A DNA stretch of 64,000 nt from Rhodospirillales bacterium. GTDB taxonomy: Bacteria; Pseudomonadota; Alphaproteobacteria; Micavibrionales; Micavibrionaceae. The stretch covers positions 620,001 to 684,000 of the forward strand of contig JACKJA010000002.1 in NCBI GenBank assembly GCA_020638175.1, in the 5' to 3' direction. A program made the translations under genes and the position numbers. Shown here piece after piece: positions 24,858 to 32,090 of the stretch. The notes under the pieces were generated by a model that worked only from the letters and a program-made list of their open reading frames with translations, had not been told where the DNA came from and made no database searches. The stretch's first letter is position 1. Each line of letters begins with the position of its first letter.

Positions 24858-26150
24858 CTACTCGCCATCAGTCTTGCCCTTAAGAAATGGTAAAATACTG
24901 CCAATACTCAACGAAGGCCATAAGTCTTCAATACCTTTGTCATACTTGTGCATAGCCAAAGATGGCTTGTCATCAACTGCTTTTAACATGATTGAAAGCA
25001 ACGCATGTTTATGTTCTTGCGTTCCATGTTCATCGACTTCTTCTTTGAAGCTGTGATAAAGCTGCATAACACGTTGCTTGTGGTTGTATTCCTCATAAAG
25101 ACGGCGGCTCAGCCTTATTGAAGACCAGCCAAAAAAACTAATTGCTGCCAACGGAACAGCAATCATCGTCCGGAACAGAATTACTTTTTCATCAATGTCA
25201 TCACTCTTAATGTCGTGGAAGAGATCAAAAAGCATTACAATCATGACGATAAGAGGAGCGATAAACATCGTATAATAGAGAGCAGCCGTTGCGTTACTCT
25301 TTATCCAATGCCAAGAGCTCAGCACAAAACCTTTGAACCCAGACGCTGTTCCCTCATAAGGTATTATGCCATATTTTGATTTAGCCTGAACATATGCCCC
25401 TGACAAACCAGCAGCCCCTGCTTCTGGCAACAACGAGCGAATTTCTGTCACAAGTTCCTCCCTTGTTTGGACAAGCTCTTTCTTTGCCGTATCACGCTCT
25501 TCCTTCATTTCTTGAAGTAAGTTTTGCATTTCAGAAAAGAAACTATGAATTTTGGTGTTTACACATTCTTCTGTGACGTTTCCATTTTCATCACGATCGT
25601 CTTGTAATAATTCATCGTATAGTTCTTTTGTTTTTTTGTGAAAGTCGTGAATCTCATCAATTTTGTTCTGAGCCTCTGTTTGTCGACCCTGCAAATCATT
25701 ATGTAGTGTTTGGGCTTGCCCCCTTAAGTTCTCAAACTCTGCCTTTGTTTGATTAATATTCTGGACATCATCATTAACCCCGTTTCGTGCAGCTTCTGAT
25801 AAATTTTTAATTTCTTGTATTTCAGTCAGAACAGTACTGAGTTTGTTCTTAAGTCCCTCCGTTCCCTGAATTTGAGCATTTAGTGCTTCCAGTTTTTCAC
25901 TGAGCTGATTGGAGTGGGTTTGCGCTTGTCTTTTCAATGCTTGGAATGAAGCTTTGGCATCTGATATAGCTCTAACATCCGCATCAACGCTCCCACGTGC
26001 TTCGCTGAGTGCTGTTTTTATAGCATCAACCTCTGCCTTGCCCGCCCTGATAGCCTCTACATCATTTCTAAATTGCTCAAGCTGAGGCTTAAGTTGCGCC
26101 AAGCGTTCTTCAGGTGACAGTTGTGGTGCTTGTTCAGGGTTTTCACTCAT
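24858..26150 (-). CDS. Long coiled-coil protein with two membrane segments
   Basis: Of 430 residues, about 1-240 are heptad-rich coiled coil with repeated NDDVQNINQTKAEFENLRGQ-like segments (another is VDADVRAISDAKASFQALKR). Two hydrophobic stretches follow, ALYYTMFIAPLIVMIVMLF near residue 300 and MIAVPLAAISFFGWSSI near 340, then a charged tail of about 80 residues. It has no signal peptide, so most of it faces the cytoplasm. I do not recognise a family. Such sensor-plus-membrane layouts occur in phage-defence effectors, and the neighbours fit that, but this is inference only. Confidence 0.7.
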   Translation of the reverse strand: MSENPEQAPQLSPEERLAQLKPQLEQFRNDVEAIRAGKAEVDAIKTALSEARGSVDADVRAISDAKASFQALKRQAQTHSNQLSEKLEALNAQIQGTEGLKNKLSTVLTEIQEIKNLSEAARNGVNDDVQNINQTKAEFENLRGQAQTLHNDLQGRQTEAQNKIDEIHDFHKKTKELYDELLQDDRDENGNVTEECVNTKIHSFFSEMQNLLQEMKEERDTAKKELVQTREELVTEIRSLLPEAGAAGLSGAYVQAKSKYGIIPYEGTASGFKGFVLSSWHWIKSNATAALYYTMFIAPLIVMIVMLFDLFHDIKSDDIDEKVILFRTMIAVPLAAISFFGWSSIRLSRRLYEEYNHKQRVMQLYHSFKEEVDEHGTQEHKHALLSIMLKAVDDKPSLAMHKYDKGIEDLWPSLSIGSILPFLKGKTDGE

Positions 26151-26327
26151 TTTTCTTTGCCTTTATTGACGGGAATAATTCCTGTGAGAAGAGACATTCT
26201 ACCCCCAAATACGATGAATTCTAGTTAATTTGCTTAAAAAGGAGCATAACAGCCGCTGCTTAATACAACAAGCACTTGCCATTCCAGATAATAAACAGTA
26301 AGAATAACCGCGCCTTAAGAGGCCCGT

Positions 26328-26403
26328 AGGGGTGTAGCTCAGTTGGTAGAGCGTCGGTCTCCAAAACCGAAAGTCGCAGGTTCGAATCCTGTCGCCCCTG
26401 CCA
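26328..26403 (+). tRNA. Complete tRNA-Trp (CCA) carried by the island
   Basis: The cloverleaf is intact: acceptor AGGGGTG/CGCCCCT, D arm GCTC/GAGC, anticodon arm TCGGT-CTCCAAA-ACCGA with anticodon CCA, T arm GCAGG-TTCGAAT-CCTGT, and encoded CCA end. It differs from the split host gene in the outer anticodon pair (T-A instead of A-T, both strands changed) and in the variable loop, so it is a distinct gene, not a duplicate from the insertion. It lies on the strand opposite to the host gene, about 1 kb inside the right end. It very likely replaces the destroyed host tRNA-Trp. Confidence 0.95.
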
Positions 26404-26474
26404 TTTTCAGCCGGTGTGCTTTCTAATAAACGAGCGTTTGGTATACAAACGCATCATCTGATATAATAAGCAAC

Positions 26475-27236
26475 ATGCTGGACAGAAAAGAACTGAAGAA
26501 ATCATTTACAATAAATCGTACTCCCGATTGGCTTTGCCCCACTTGTGAGAGAGGGGTACTCCGGATCAAAGATGACACTTTTTTAAAGAATGAAAGTGCT
26601 TGCTCCCGGGATCACTCTCACCCAGAATGGGAGCCTGAATGGATAGAATACGTGTTTTCATGCATTCTCAGATGTACGAACGATAAATGTGCAGAAGCTG
26701 TATCTCTATCGGGACGAGGGTTTGTTGATTTTGATGTAGTTTATGATGACCAAGGATTTCCAGACCAAGTTTGGGAAGATTTTTTCCGACCGCTTCATTT
26801 TCAACCACCATTGAGGATCATTTCTATACCGGATTCCTGTCCTTCATCAGTTTCCGATCCAGTGTACGAATCCTTTTCCCTTTTATTTTCATCTCCCGAT
26901 GCTGCTGCAAACTCTATCCGTATTGCTGTTGAGCATTTAATGACGGAATTAAAAATTAAAAGATTTGATGTGGTAAAAGGCAAACGGCGTTTTATCAGCC
27001 TTCATCAACGAGTAAACCTTTTGCCTGCCAAGTATGCTGAACTAAAGGATTTGTTACTGGCCATTAAATGGCTTGGAAACGCAGGCAGTCATAGTCATAG
27101 CAAAGTTACTTTTGATGATGTCATGGATGCATATGAATTTTTAGAGCATGTCCTCACAGAAATCTATGACCCAAAAGCAAAAAAATTACATGCCAAAGCA
27201 AAACAGGTTAATAAAAAGAAAGGTCCTGCCGGATAA
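26475..27236 (+). CDS. DUF4145-like protein with a zinc-ribbon-like N-terminus
   Basis: The 253-residue protein starts with CPTCERG and a later CTNDKC, suggesting a zinc ribbon over the first 75 residues. The C-terminal part has the DUF4145 pattern: a helix with SIRIAVEHLMTEL, the LLLAIKWLGNAGSHS segment and DVMDAYEFLEHVLTEIYDP. DUF4145 proteins occur with restriction and other defence genes and carry an RNase-like HEPN-type helix pair. Here the usual RxxxxH-type residues are not obvious apart from GNAGSHSH. It is the last gene before the right end of the island. Defence cargo is plausible. Confidence 0.65.
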   Translation: MLDRKELKKSFTINRTPDWLCPTCERGVLRIKDDTFLKNESACSRDHSHPEWEPEWIEYVFSCILRCTNDKCAEAVSLSGRGFVDFDVVYDDQGFPDQVWEDFFRPLHFQPPLRIISIPDSCPSSVSDPVYESFSLLFSSPDAAANSIRIAVEHLMTELKIKRFDVVKGKRRFISLHQRVNLLPAKYAELKDLLLAIKWLGNAGSHSHSKVTFDDVMDAYEFLEHVLTEIYDPKAKKLHAKAKQVNKKKGPAG

Positions 27237-27256
27237 TACTGCGAATAACACCAATT

Positions 27257-27275
27257 CGTTACCTCTGCGTTACCT
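27257..27275. repeat. Integrase arm-type repeat near the right end
   Basis: CGTTACCT at 27257-27264 and 27268-27275, the same pair and spacing as at 473 and 17908. It lies about 120 bases from the right core, matching the left-end copy at about 135 bases from its core. Confidence 0.6.
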
Positions 27276-27393
27276 TGAGCAAAAAGATTGCGGAATTTTT
27301 GGCCAGAAAACGGGCGCAATAAAAACGCCGTAACCATTGAAAACAAACGATTACAGTGCACAACCATTCAATTTTTCTGAAAAAGTGACCCGA

Positions 27394-27403
27394 GGTTTTG
27401 GAG
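27394..27403. repeat. Right attachment core (attR), GGTTTTGGAG
   Basis: Direct repeat of 330-339. To the right the sequence continues as the 5' half of tRNA-Trp; to the left it is island DNA (CCCGA) in place of the expected anticodon-stem bases. Confidence 0.85.
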
Positions 27404-27434
27404 ACCGTCGCTCTACCAACTGAGCTACACCCCT
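27394..27434 (-). pseudogene. 5' half of the host tRNA-Trp, cut off by the island
   Basis: On the minus strand it reads acceptor AGGGGTG, D arm GCTC...GAGC, anticodon 5' strand ACGGT and loop CTCCAAA, then leaves the tRNA sequence. The missing part is at 295-339. It lies downstream of tuf on the same strand, the common tuf-trpT arrangement, which shows that this was the native gene. Confidence 0.9.
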
Positions 27435-27477
27435 AGAAACAAACGTGTCCCTATTTAGCGTCTTTCTTCACAAAAAG

Positions 27478-27690
27478 CTAGATTGTTTTTTTACGGTATT
27501 GCAATTGGTCGGCCCGTTCTGCTGCCTCCGGGTGAGGATTTTGTGCAAAGTCGACAGTGAGATATGAAGCGCGCGACCCATATCCCATAAGAGCTTGTCG
27601 CTCAGCTTCCTCCGGGTGAGGATTTGCCACGAAATGAAAAGATTCTTTAGGTTTAGAAGGCTTTTCTGTTGTCCAAATTTCTGCAATCAT
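27478..27690 (-). CDS. Small protein with two NPHPE-AER repeats
   Basis: From ATG 27690 (ribosome site GGAAAG) it would encode 70 residues, MIAEIWTTEK onward, with two copies of a short motif: ANPHPEEAERQAL and QNPHPEAAERADQL. The DNA repeat behind them contains CCTCCGGGTGAGGATTTG twice, so this may be translated repeat DNA instead of a selected gene. It lies between tuf and the broken tRNA-Trp on the tuf strand, after the tuf terminator. No function is proposed. Confidence 0.35.
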   Translation of the reverse strand: MIAEIWTTEKPSKPKESFHFVANPHPEEAERQALMGYGSRASYLTVDFAQNPHPEAAERADQLQYRKKTI

Positions 27691-27750
27691 TATCGTTATC
27701 TTTCCCTTTCTTTCAACTTTTTCATAAACCTTTTTGGAAAGGGAGGCAAT

Positions 27751-27779
27751 AAAAAAGCCCCTCATGTAGAGGGGCTTTT
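27751..27779 (-). terminator. Terminator of tuf
   Basis: On the minus strand AAAAGCCCCTC and GAGGGGCTTTT pair over a 5-base loop, followed by further Ts. It lies 23 bases after the tuf stop codon. Confidence 0.85.
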
Positions 27780-27801
27780 GAATACTTTATAAGCTTATCG
27801 C

Positions 27802-28977
27802 TTACTCAATAATTTTAGCGACGACGCCGGCGCCGACGGTACGGCCGCCTTCGCGGATAGCGAAGCGCAGACCTTCATCCATCGCGATCGGGCAAATCAG
27901 CTCGACCGTCATCTTGCAGTTATCGCCCGGCATCACCATCTCGGTGCCTTCCGGCAACTTCACTTCGCCCGTCACGTCCGTCGTACGGAAGTAAAACTGA
28001 GGACGGTAGTTCGTGAAGAACGGCGTGTGACGGCCCCCTTCATCTTTCGACAGAATGTAAGCTTCCGCTTCGAACTTCGTGTGCGGCGTAATGCTGCCCG
28101 GCTTACACAAAACCTGACCACGCTCTACATCCTCACGCTTCGTGCCACGCAGCAAAATACCAACGTTGTCACCGGCTTCACCCTGATCCAGAAGCTTGCG
28201 GAACATCTCAACACCCGTGCAGATCGTTTTCTGCGTGTCTTTGATACCGACAATCTCGATCTCTTCACCAACCTTAACAACGCCTTGCTCAATACGGCCC
28301 GTGACAACCGTACCACGACCAGAAATCGAGAACACATCCTCGATCGGCATCAGGAACGGACGGTCCTTCGGACGCTCCGGCTGCGGGATGAAGCTGTCAA
28401 CAGCTTCCATCAACGCGCGGATCGAGTTCTCGCCAATCTCAGGATCGCGGCCCTCAAGAGCGGCCAGAGCCGAACCCTTAACCACAGGAATGTCATCGCC
28501 CGGAAACTCATAAGAAGACAAAAGTTCACGCACTTCCATCTCAACCAGCTCCAGAAGCTCTTCATCGTCAACCTGGTCAACTTTGTTCAGGTACACAACC
28601 AGAGCCGGAACACCAACCTGACGCGCCAGCAAAATGTGCTCCCGTGTCTGAGGCATCGGACCGTCAGCAGCATTCACAACCAAAATCGCGCCATCCATCT
28701 GCGCCGCACCCGTGATCATGTTCTTCACGTAGTCGGCGTGTCCCGGGCAGTCAACGTGCGCATAGTGACGGTTCGGGGTCTCATATTCAACGTGCGCCGT
28801 CGAAATCGTAATCCCGCGCTCGCGCTCTTCCGGCGCACCATCAATCTGGTCGTACGCCTTGAACTCGCCAAAATACTTCGTGATCGCCGCCGTCAGCGTC
28901 GTCTTACCATGGTCAACGTGACCAATCGTTCCAATGTTGCAATGCGGCTTATTCCGCTCAAACTTTTCCTTCGACAT
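27802..28977 (-). CDS. tuf: Elongation factor Tu
   Basis: The 391-residue protein is a full-length EF-Tu, which delivers aminoacyl-tRNA to the ribosome with GTP. It has GHVDHGKTT (P loop), switch I with RGITISTAHVEYE, DCPGHADY, NKVDQVDD and GSALAALEG, then the two beta-barrel domains. The length is usual for alphaproteobacteria. Codon use is strongly biased, which produces long open frames on the other strand. The ribosome site is GAGGAG. A terminator, a promoter and a leader hairpin are visible. It is apart from rpsL and on the opposite strand, so this copy is outside the str operon. Confidence 0.98.
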   Translation of the reverse strand: MSKEKFERNKPHCNIGTIGHVDHGKTTLTAAITKYFGEFKAYDQIDGAPEERERGITISTAHVEYETPNRHYAHVDCPGHADYVKNMITGAAQMDGAILVVNAADGPMPQTREHILLARQVGVPALVVYLNKVDQVDDEELLELVEMEVRELLSSYEFPGDDIPVVKGSALAALEGRDPEIGENSIRALMEAVDSFIPQPERPKDRPFLMPIEDVFSISGRGTVVTGRIEQGVVKVGEEIEIVGIKDTQKTICTGVEMFRKLLDQGEAGDNVGILLRGTKREDVERGQVLCKPGSITPHTKFEAEAYILSKDEGGRHTPFFTNYRPQFYFRTTDVTGEVKLPEGTEMVMPGDNCKMTVELICPIAMDEGLRFAIREGGRTVGAGVVAKIIE

Positions 28978-29006
28978 AATTTACTCCTCGTTTTGTCTTT
29001 AACCTG

Positions 29007-29071
29007 AACCGCCAAGACGCCAGAACGCTTTCCATGTATTGCGTTTCAGGCATCCTCGCGCCTTGGCGGTT
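29007..29071 (-). promoter_or_regulatory. Leader hairpin upstream of tuf
   Basis: AACCGCCAAG (29007-29016) pairs with CTTGGCGGTT (29062-29071), with an inner GAACGC/GCGTTT pairing. It would form in the tuf 5' leader between the probable promoter and the ribosome site. A related CCGCCAAGAC stretch occurs upstream of secE near 48713. Confidence 0.45.
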
Positions 29072-29118
29072 AATTCATACCAAAGCCCGCCCGTCCCAAA
29101 AGGAAAAGGCGTGTTGGT

Positions 29119-29147
29119 GGTTTAAAAAAGTTTTGCCTAAGTGTCAA
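29119..29147 (-). promoter_or_regulatory. Probable tuf promoter
   Basis: On the minus strand TTGACA (29147-29142) is followed after 17 bases by TAAACC (29124-29119), with a T-rich spacer. The -35 is perfect, the -10 is weak. Confidence 0.45.
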
Positions 29148-29245
29148 CGGATTTTTTGCAGGAAATTGAGTGGAAAAGGCAGACAGAACGCCAGCGCTTA
29201 TTCTTCGGCGCACCAGAACGAAAGGCGGGTGGCGGGGCAGGAAAA

Positions 29246-29319
29246 TGGAGCGGGTGAAGGGAATCGAACCCTCGTATTCAGCTTGGAAGGCTGCTGCTCT
29301 ACCATTGAGCTACACCCGC
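29246..29319 (-). tRNA. tRNA-Gly (TCC)
   Basis: The minus strand gives GCGGGTG acceptor, D arm GCTC/GAGC, anticodon arm GCAGC-CTTCCAA-GCTGA with anticodon TCC, T arm with GGTTCGATTCC and acceptor strand CACCCGC, then TCCA. All arms pair. It lies upstream of tuf, as in many proteobacteria where tRNA genes accompany tuf. Confidence 0.95.
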
Positions 29320-29371
29320 ATCCTTGATATCCGGCTACCAATAATCGGTTATCGGATAAAAATCAATCCCT

Positions 29372-30187
29372 TTACCGCCAGGAAAGTTTTATGCCGCCCG
29401 GCGGATGCCCGAATTCTTTGGCCGCATTCCCGCCGCGCAAAACGACTTCCCAGAAACGCACTCTTTTGCCGTTTGGCAGCGTCCAGCCTGACGAACCGCG
29501 GGCAAAACAGAACTGGCCGTCCATCACATCGAAAATCCCGGTGCCGACCCGAACCATACGCTCGCGCCCGTTGATTTCGATCGTAACATCCTTGCCGGTC
29601 AGATCGGCTAACAAGTCCTCGTCGACAATGCATTTCAGGTTGCCGTAACCGTCTGTGTAAACCACGCAGGGGTCCGGTACGCGGTCCGGCACGGTGTGAC
29701 GCACATCGGCGCCCAGCAAACTTTCAATCCGGCCATGGGCCATCGCGCCCAGCGCGGCCGGGTAATGATCGCGGGACCGGAACTGGGTGCCGTCGTTGGG
29801 AACCTTAACCGCGCGAATTTCTTCGGCCATCGGCTTGATAAAGGTCAGGGAGTAACCGCTATTGACGGCGACAACCTCGATCCCGTTTGTCAGCCGTGCA
29901 TAAACCAGACCTTCGCCCTCGTTATTGATGCGGGCTTCTTTCTTATCCTTGCGCGGCGCCGTATTGACAAAGAACAGGTGCCGGCTGCCCAGCGTGCTGT
30001 TCATCGCGGTCTGCGCCAGCACAAATCCGGTGGCGATCGTGTCGAACGCCGGTACGGAATATTCCTTGACGTGGACCGACATATCGCCCAGTTCGGTAAA
30101 TAATCTTTGCGTGACCTCGGCAAACGCCAGATCGGATGTCGGGCCGTAATCGGCAATGACGTAAACGATTTTGGTATCAGTATTCAT
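29372..30187 (-). CDS. SAM hydroxide adenosyltransferase-like (DUF62) protein
   Basis: The 271-residue protein follows the DUF62 layout: an N-terminal strand with an Asp (YVIADYGPTSDLAFAEV), HLFFVNTAPR in place of the VVDPGVG strand, VVAVNSGYSL in place of APDNG, FRSRDHYPAALGAMAHG matching the FxGRDxFAPxAAxL segment, and VVYTDGYGNLKCIV matching the IDxFGNxxTN segment. Family enzymes hydrolyse S-adenosylmethionine to adenosine and methionine. Several normally fixed residues differ, so activity is uncertain. It is a single gene with a downstream tRNA-Gly on the same strand. Confidence 0.7.
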   Translation of the reverse strand: MNTDTKIVYVIADYGPTSDLAFAEVTQRLFTELGDMSVHVKEYSVPAFDTIATGFVLAQTAMNSTLGSRHLFFVNTAPRKDKKEARINNEGEGLVYARLTNGIEVVAVNSGYSLTFIKPMAEEIRAVKVPNDGTQFRSRDHYPAALGAMAHGRIESLLGADVRHTVPDRVPDPCVVYTDGYGNLKCIVDEDLLADLTGKDVTIEINGRERMVRVGTGIFDVMDGQFCFARGSSGWTLPNGKRVRFWEVVLRGGNAAKEFGHPPGGIKLSWR

Positions 30188-30260
30188 GATTTAACACACC
30201 CTGTTTGTAGAAAAATCTCTTAGCGCTGTCTTAGCCGTTCCCAAGGAAAAAAAGCAAGCT

Positions 30261-31211
30261 TTATTCGTGCACGTCCGGCACATTCCGGTGGCGGCTTTCA
30301 TCATGGGGAATGCCCGCCGGGTCGACGTGGATCATGATCTCCGCGTTTGAAAATTCGCGCATGAGTTGCCGTTCGACATCAAGCGCCACGCCATGGGCTT
30401 TACGGAGCGAGTAATCGGGATCAACCTCGATATCGAAATAGATATAAATCTTCATGCCCGAGGCGCGGGTCCGCAGGTCGTGAACGGAAACAATTTTGGG
30501 ATGTTCCCTGACTGTCGCCAGAATTTTGCTGCGGATATCTTCCGGCAATTCGCGGTCCAGCAGCATATCCATGGCTTTGCCGCCAATTTCCCACGCGGTA
30601 AACAGGAAATATACGACCATCAGCAAGGCAAAAAGCGGGTCGATCCATTGGGGCGCGCCATAGGATAGTGCCAGCAAAATGCCCAGTGTCGCCAGGTTGG
30701 TCAGAATATCCATCGAATAATGCGCACGATCAGCTTCGACCGCCAGCGAGGGCGCCTGACGCAGTGCCCATCTTTGGATGGCGACTAAAGCCAACGTTAT
30801 CACGGTTGATAGAGCCATAACGGCGATAGCTAGGGCATGATCGACAACCGCTTGCGGGTTGGTGAAACGCTCAAGGGCTTCAAAAAACAGGAAGACAGCG
30901 GCCCCGGACAAAAACGCGGCCTGAAACAAAGCGGCCAGTCCTTCCACTTTACCATGACCGTGCCGGTGTTCCTTATCCGCCGGTTTCAGTGACAAATGCA
31001 CGGCGAACCAGGACATCAGGGAGATCGCGGCATCCCCGACCGAATCCGTCAATGAGGCCAGCACGCTGGCCGATCCGCTTTGAATATAGGCCAGTGTCTT
31101 GATGACGATCAAAATCGTCACAATGGTTACCGCCGCGCGGCTGGCCACCAAGGCCATGCGGGGGTTGAGGACGATGTCCGCCTGATGATCGTGTGCGTGT
31201 AATCCACTCAT
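30261..31211 (-). CDS. Cation diffusion facilitator, FieF type
   Basis: The protein has six hydrophobic segments, the metal-site aspartates in ASLTDSVGDAAISL and the second site in EADRAHYSMDILTN, a HRHGHGK loop and a cytoplasmic C-terminal domain (VHDLRTRASGMKIYIYFDIEV). FieF-like proteins export ferrous iron or zinc in exchange for protons. The start is uncertain: 31247, 31223 or 31211; I give the last because MSGLHAHDHQAD looks like a natural N-terminus. It stands alone, divergent from the lipase-like gene. Confidence 0.88.
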   Translation of the reverse strand: MSGLHAHDHQADIVLNPRMALVASRAAVTIVTILIVIKTLAYIQSGSASVLASLTDSVGDAAISLMSWFAVHLSLKPADKEHRHGHGKVEGLAALFQAAFLSGAAVFLFFEALERFTNPQAVVDHALAIAVMALSTVITLALVAIQRWALRQAPSLAVEADRAHYSMDILTNLATLGILLALSYGAPQWIDPLFALLMVVYFLFTAWEIGGKAMDMLLDRELPEDIRSKILATVREHPKIVSVHDLRTRASGMKIYIYFDIEVDPDYSLRKAHGVALDVERQLMREFSNAEIMIHVDPAGIPHDESRHRNVPDVHE

Positions 31212-31403
31212 GCCCGCGATCATAAGGGGACAGCGGGCAGAGAACAAGACAGATAATGTAGAAAAACAGACGATCGGTTTGTTTCTTCGTGGGCAAAAGA
31301 CATGGCTTTAAACTGAAGTTCGGAACATTTGGCGGGTGAACAGGGCGCAGCCGTGTGCTATAGATAAAACCGGCATTTCTTCAGGTAGAGTGAACAAACC
31401 CTC

Positions 31404-32090
31404 ATGAAAAAAGCAGAGCGTACCCAGCGCATTGAAACCGTTGTCCTTTTGCACGGGATCGGGCATAGCCTGTGGAACATGATGTTCGTAGAAAAAGCTT
31501 TGCAAAAGGCGGGCTACGAGACATTGAATCTCAGCTATCCGTCCCGTAAATACGATATAAAAACGCTGGCGCGCTGGCTGCAGGAACAACTGACGGCGGC
31601 ACAGATATGGGAGCGCGCGGATAAAGTGCATTTTGTAGCGCATTCAATGGGCGGGCTGGTGACGGGCTTTTATCTGGGAGAAAACCGGGAAAGCCTGCCG
31701 CAGGATAAAATGGGCCGGGCGGTGATGCTGGGCACCCCGCATGGCGGTAGCGAAGTCGCGGATTTTCTGAAGGATAGCCCGCTTTATCAGTGGCTTTTTG
31801 GTCCTGCCGGACAGGAATTGACCACAGAGGTGCGGGCCAGAGATAAAGTAAAGCTCTGGTACGATCTGGGGATGATTGCGGGCACGCAAAACTGGATGTA
31901 TCCGTTGGGCAAAGCCTGTATTCATGACGATCATGATGGCTGTGTCAGTGTCGGCAGCACATATATCGAGGGCATGAAAGATCACATCGTAATTCCGGTG
32001 ATGCACGGCTTTATGGGTTGGGATCCTGCTGTGCATCGGCAGATATTATGTTTCTTGGAGAAGGGGGCGTTTAATCATGAAACCTCATAA
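31404..32090 (+). CDS. Alpha/beta hydrolase, lipase-like
   Basis: The 228-residue protein has VVLLHGIGHSLWNM near the N-terminus (oxyanion region), the nucleophile in FVAHSMGGLVTGF near residue 85, GTPHGGSEVADF and a late His in VIPVMHGFMGW. This is the layout of triacylglycerol-lipase or PGAP1-like hydrolases without a signal peptide. Its end overlaps the start of the Aas gene by 14 bases, so the two are coupled, which suggests handling of membrane lipids or fatty acid release feeding re-acylation. Confidence 0.82.
   Translation: MKKAERTQRIETVVLLHGIGHSLWNMMFVEKALQKAGYETLNLSYPSRKYDIKTLARWLQEQLTAAQIWERADKVHFVAHSMGGLVTGFYLGENRESLPQDKMGRAVMLGTPHGGSEVADFLKDSPLYQWLFGPAGQELTTEVRARDKVKLWYDLGMIAGTQNWMYPLGKACIHDDHDGCVSVGSTYIEGMKDHIVIPVMHGFMGWDPAVHRQILCFLEKGAFNHETS

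Larger units (their letters stand above)
340..27393. mobile_element. Integrative island of about 27 kb inserted in the tRNA-Trp anticodon loop
   Basis: The limits are set by the direct 10-base core at 330-339 and 27394-27403 and by the two halves of one tRNA-Trp gene that flank it. The island contains a P4-like tyrosine recombinase, an AlpA-type regulator, a primase/helicase, a spare tRNA-Trp gene, a metabolic cluster, a cyclodipeptide synthase and probable defence genes. Its left 15 kb is visibly richer in A and T than the flanking ribosomal genes. No conjugation genes are visible, so it would be satellite-like or mobilised by a helper. The third arm-like repeat at 17908 suggests that it may be a composite of two elements. 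Confidence 0.85.

Noticed and set aside
28027..29007. 326-residue open frame opposite to tuf
   Set aside because: It is the exact antisense of a highly biased EF-Tu gene. The product is rich in Arg, Asn and Thr without a domain, and there is no ribosome site.
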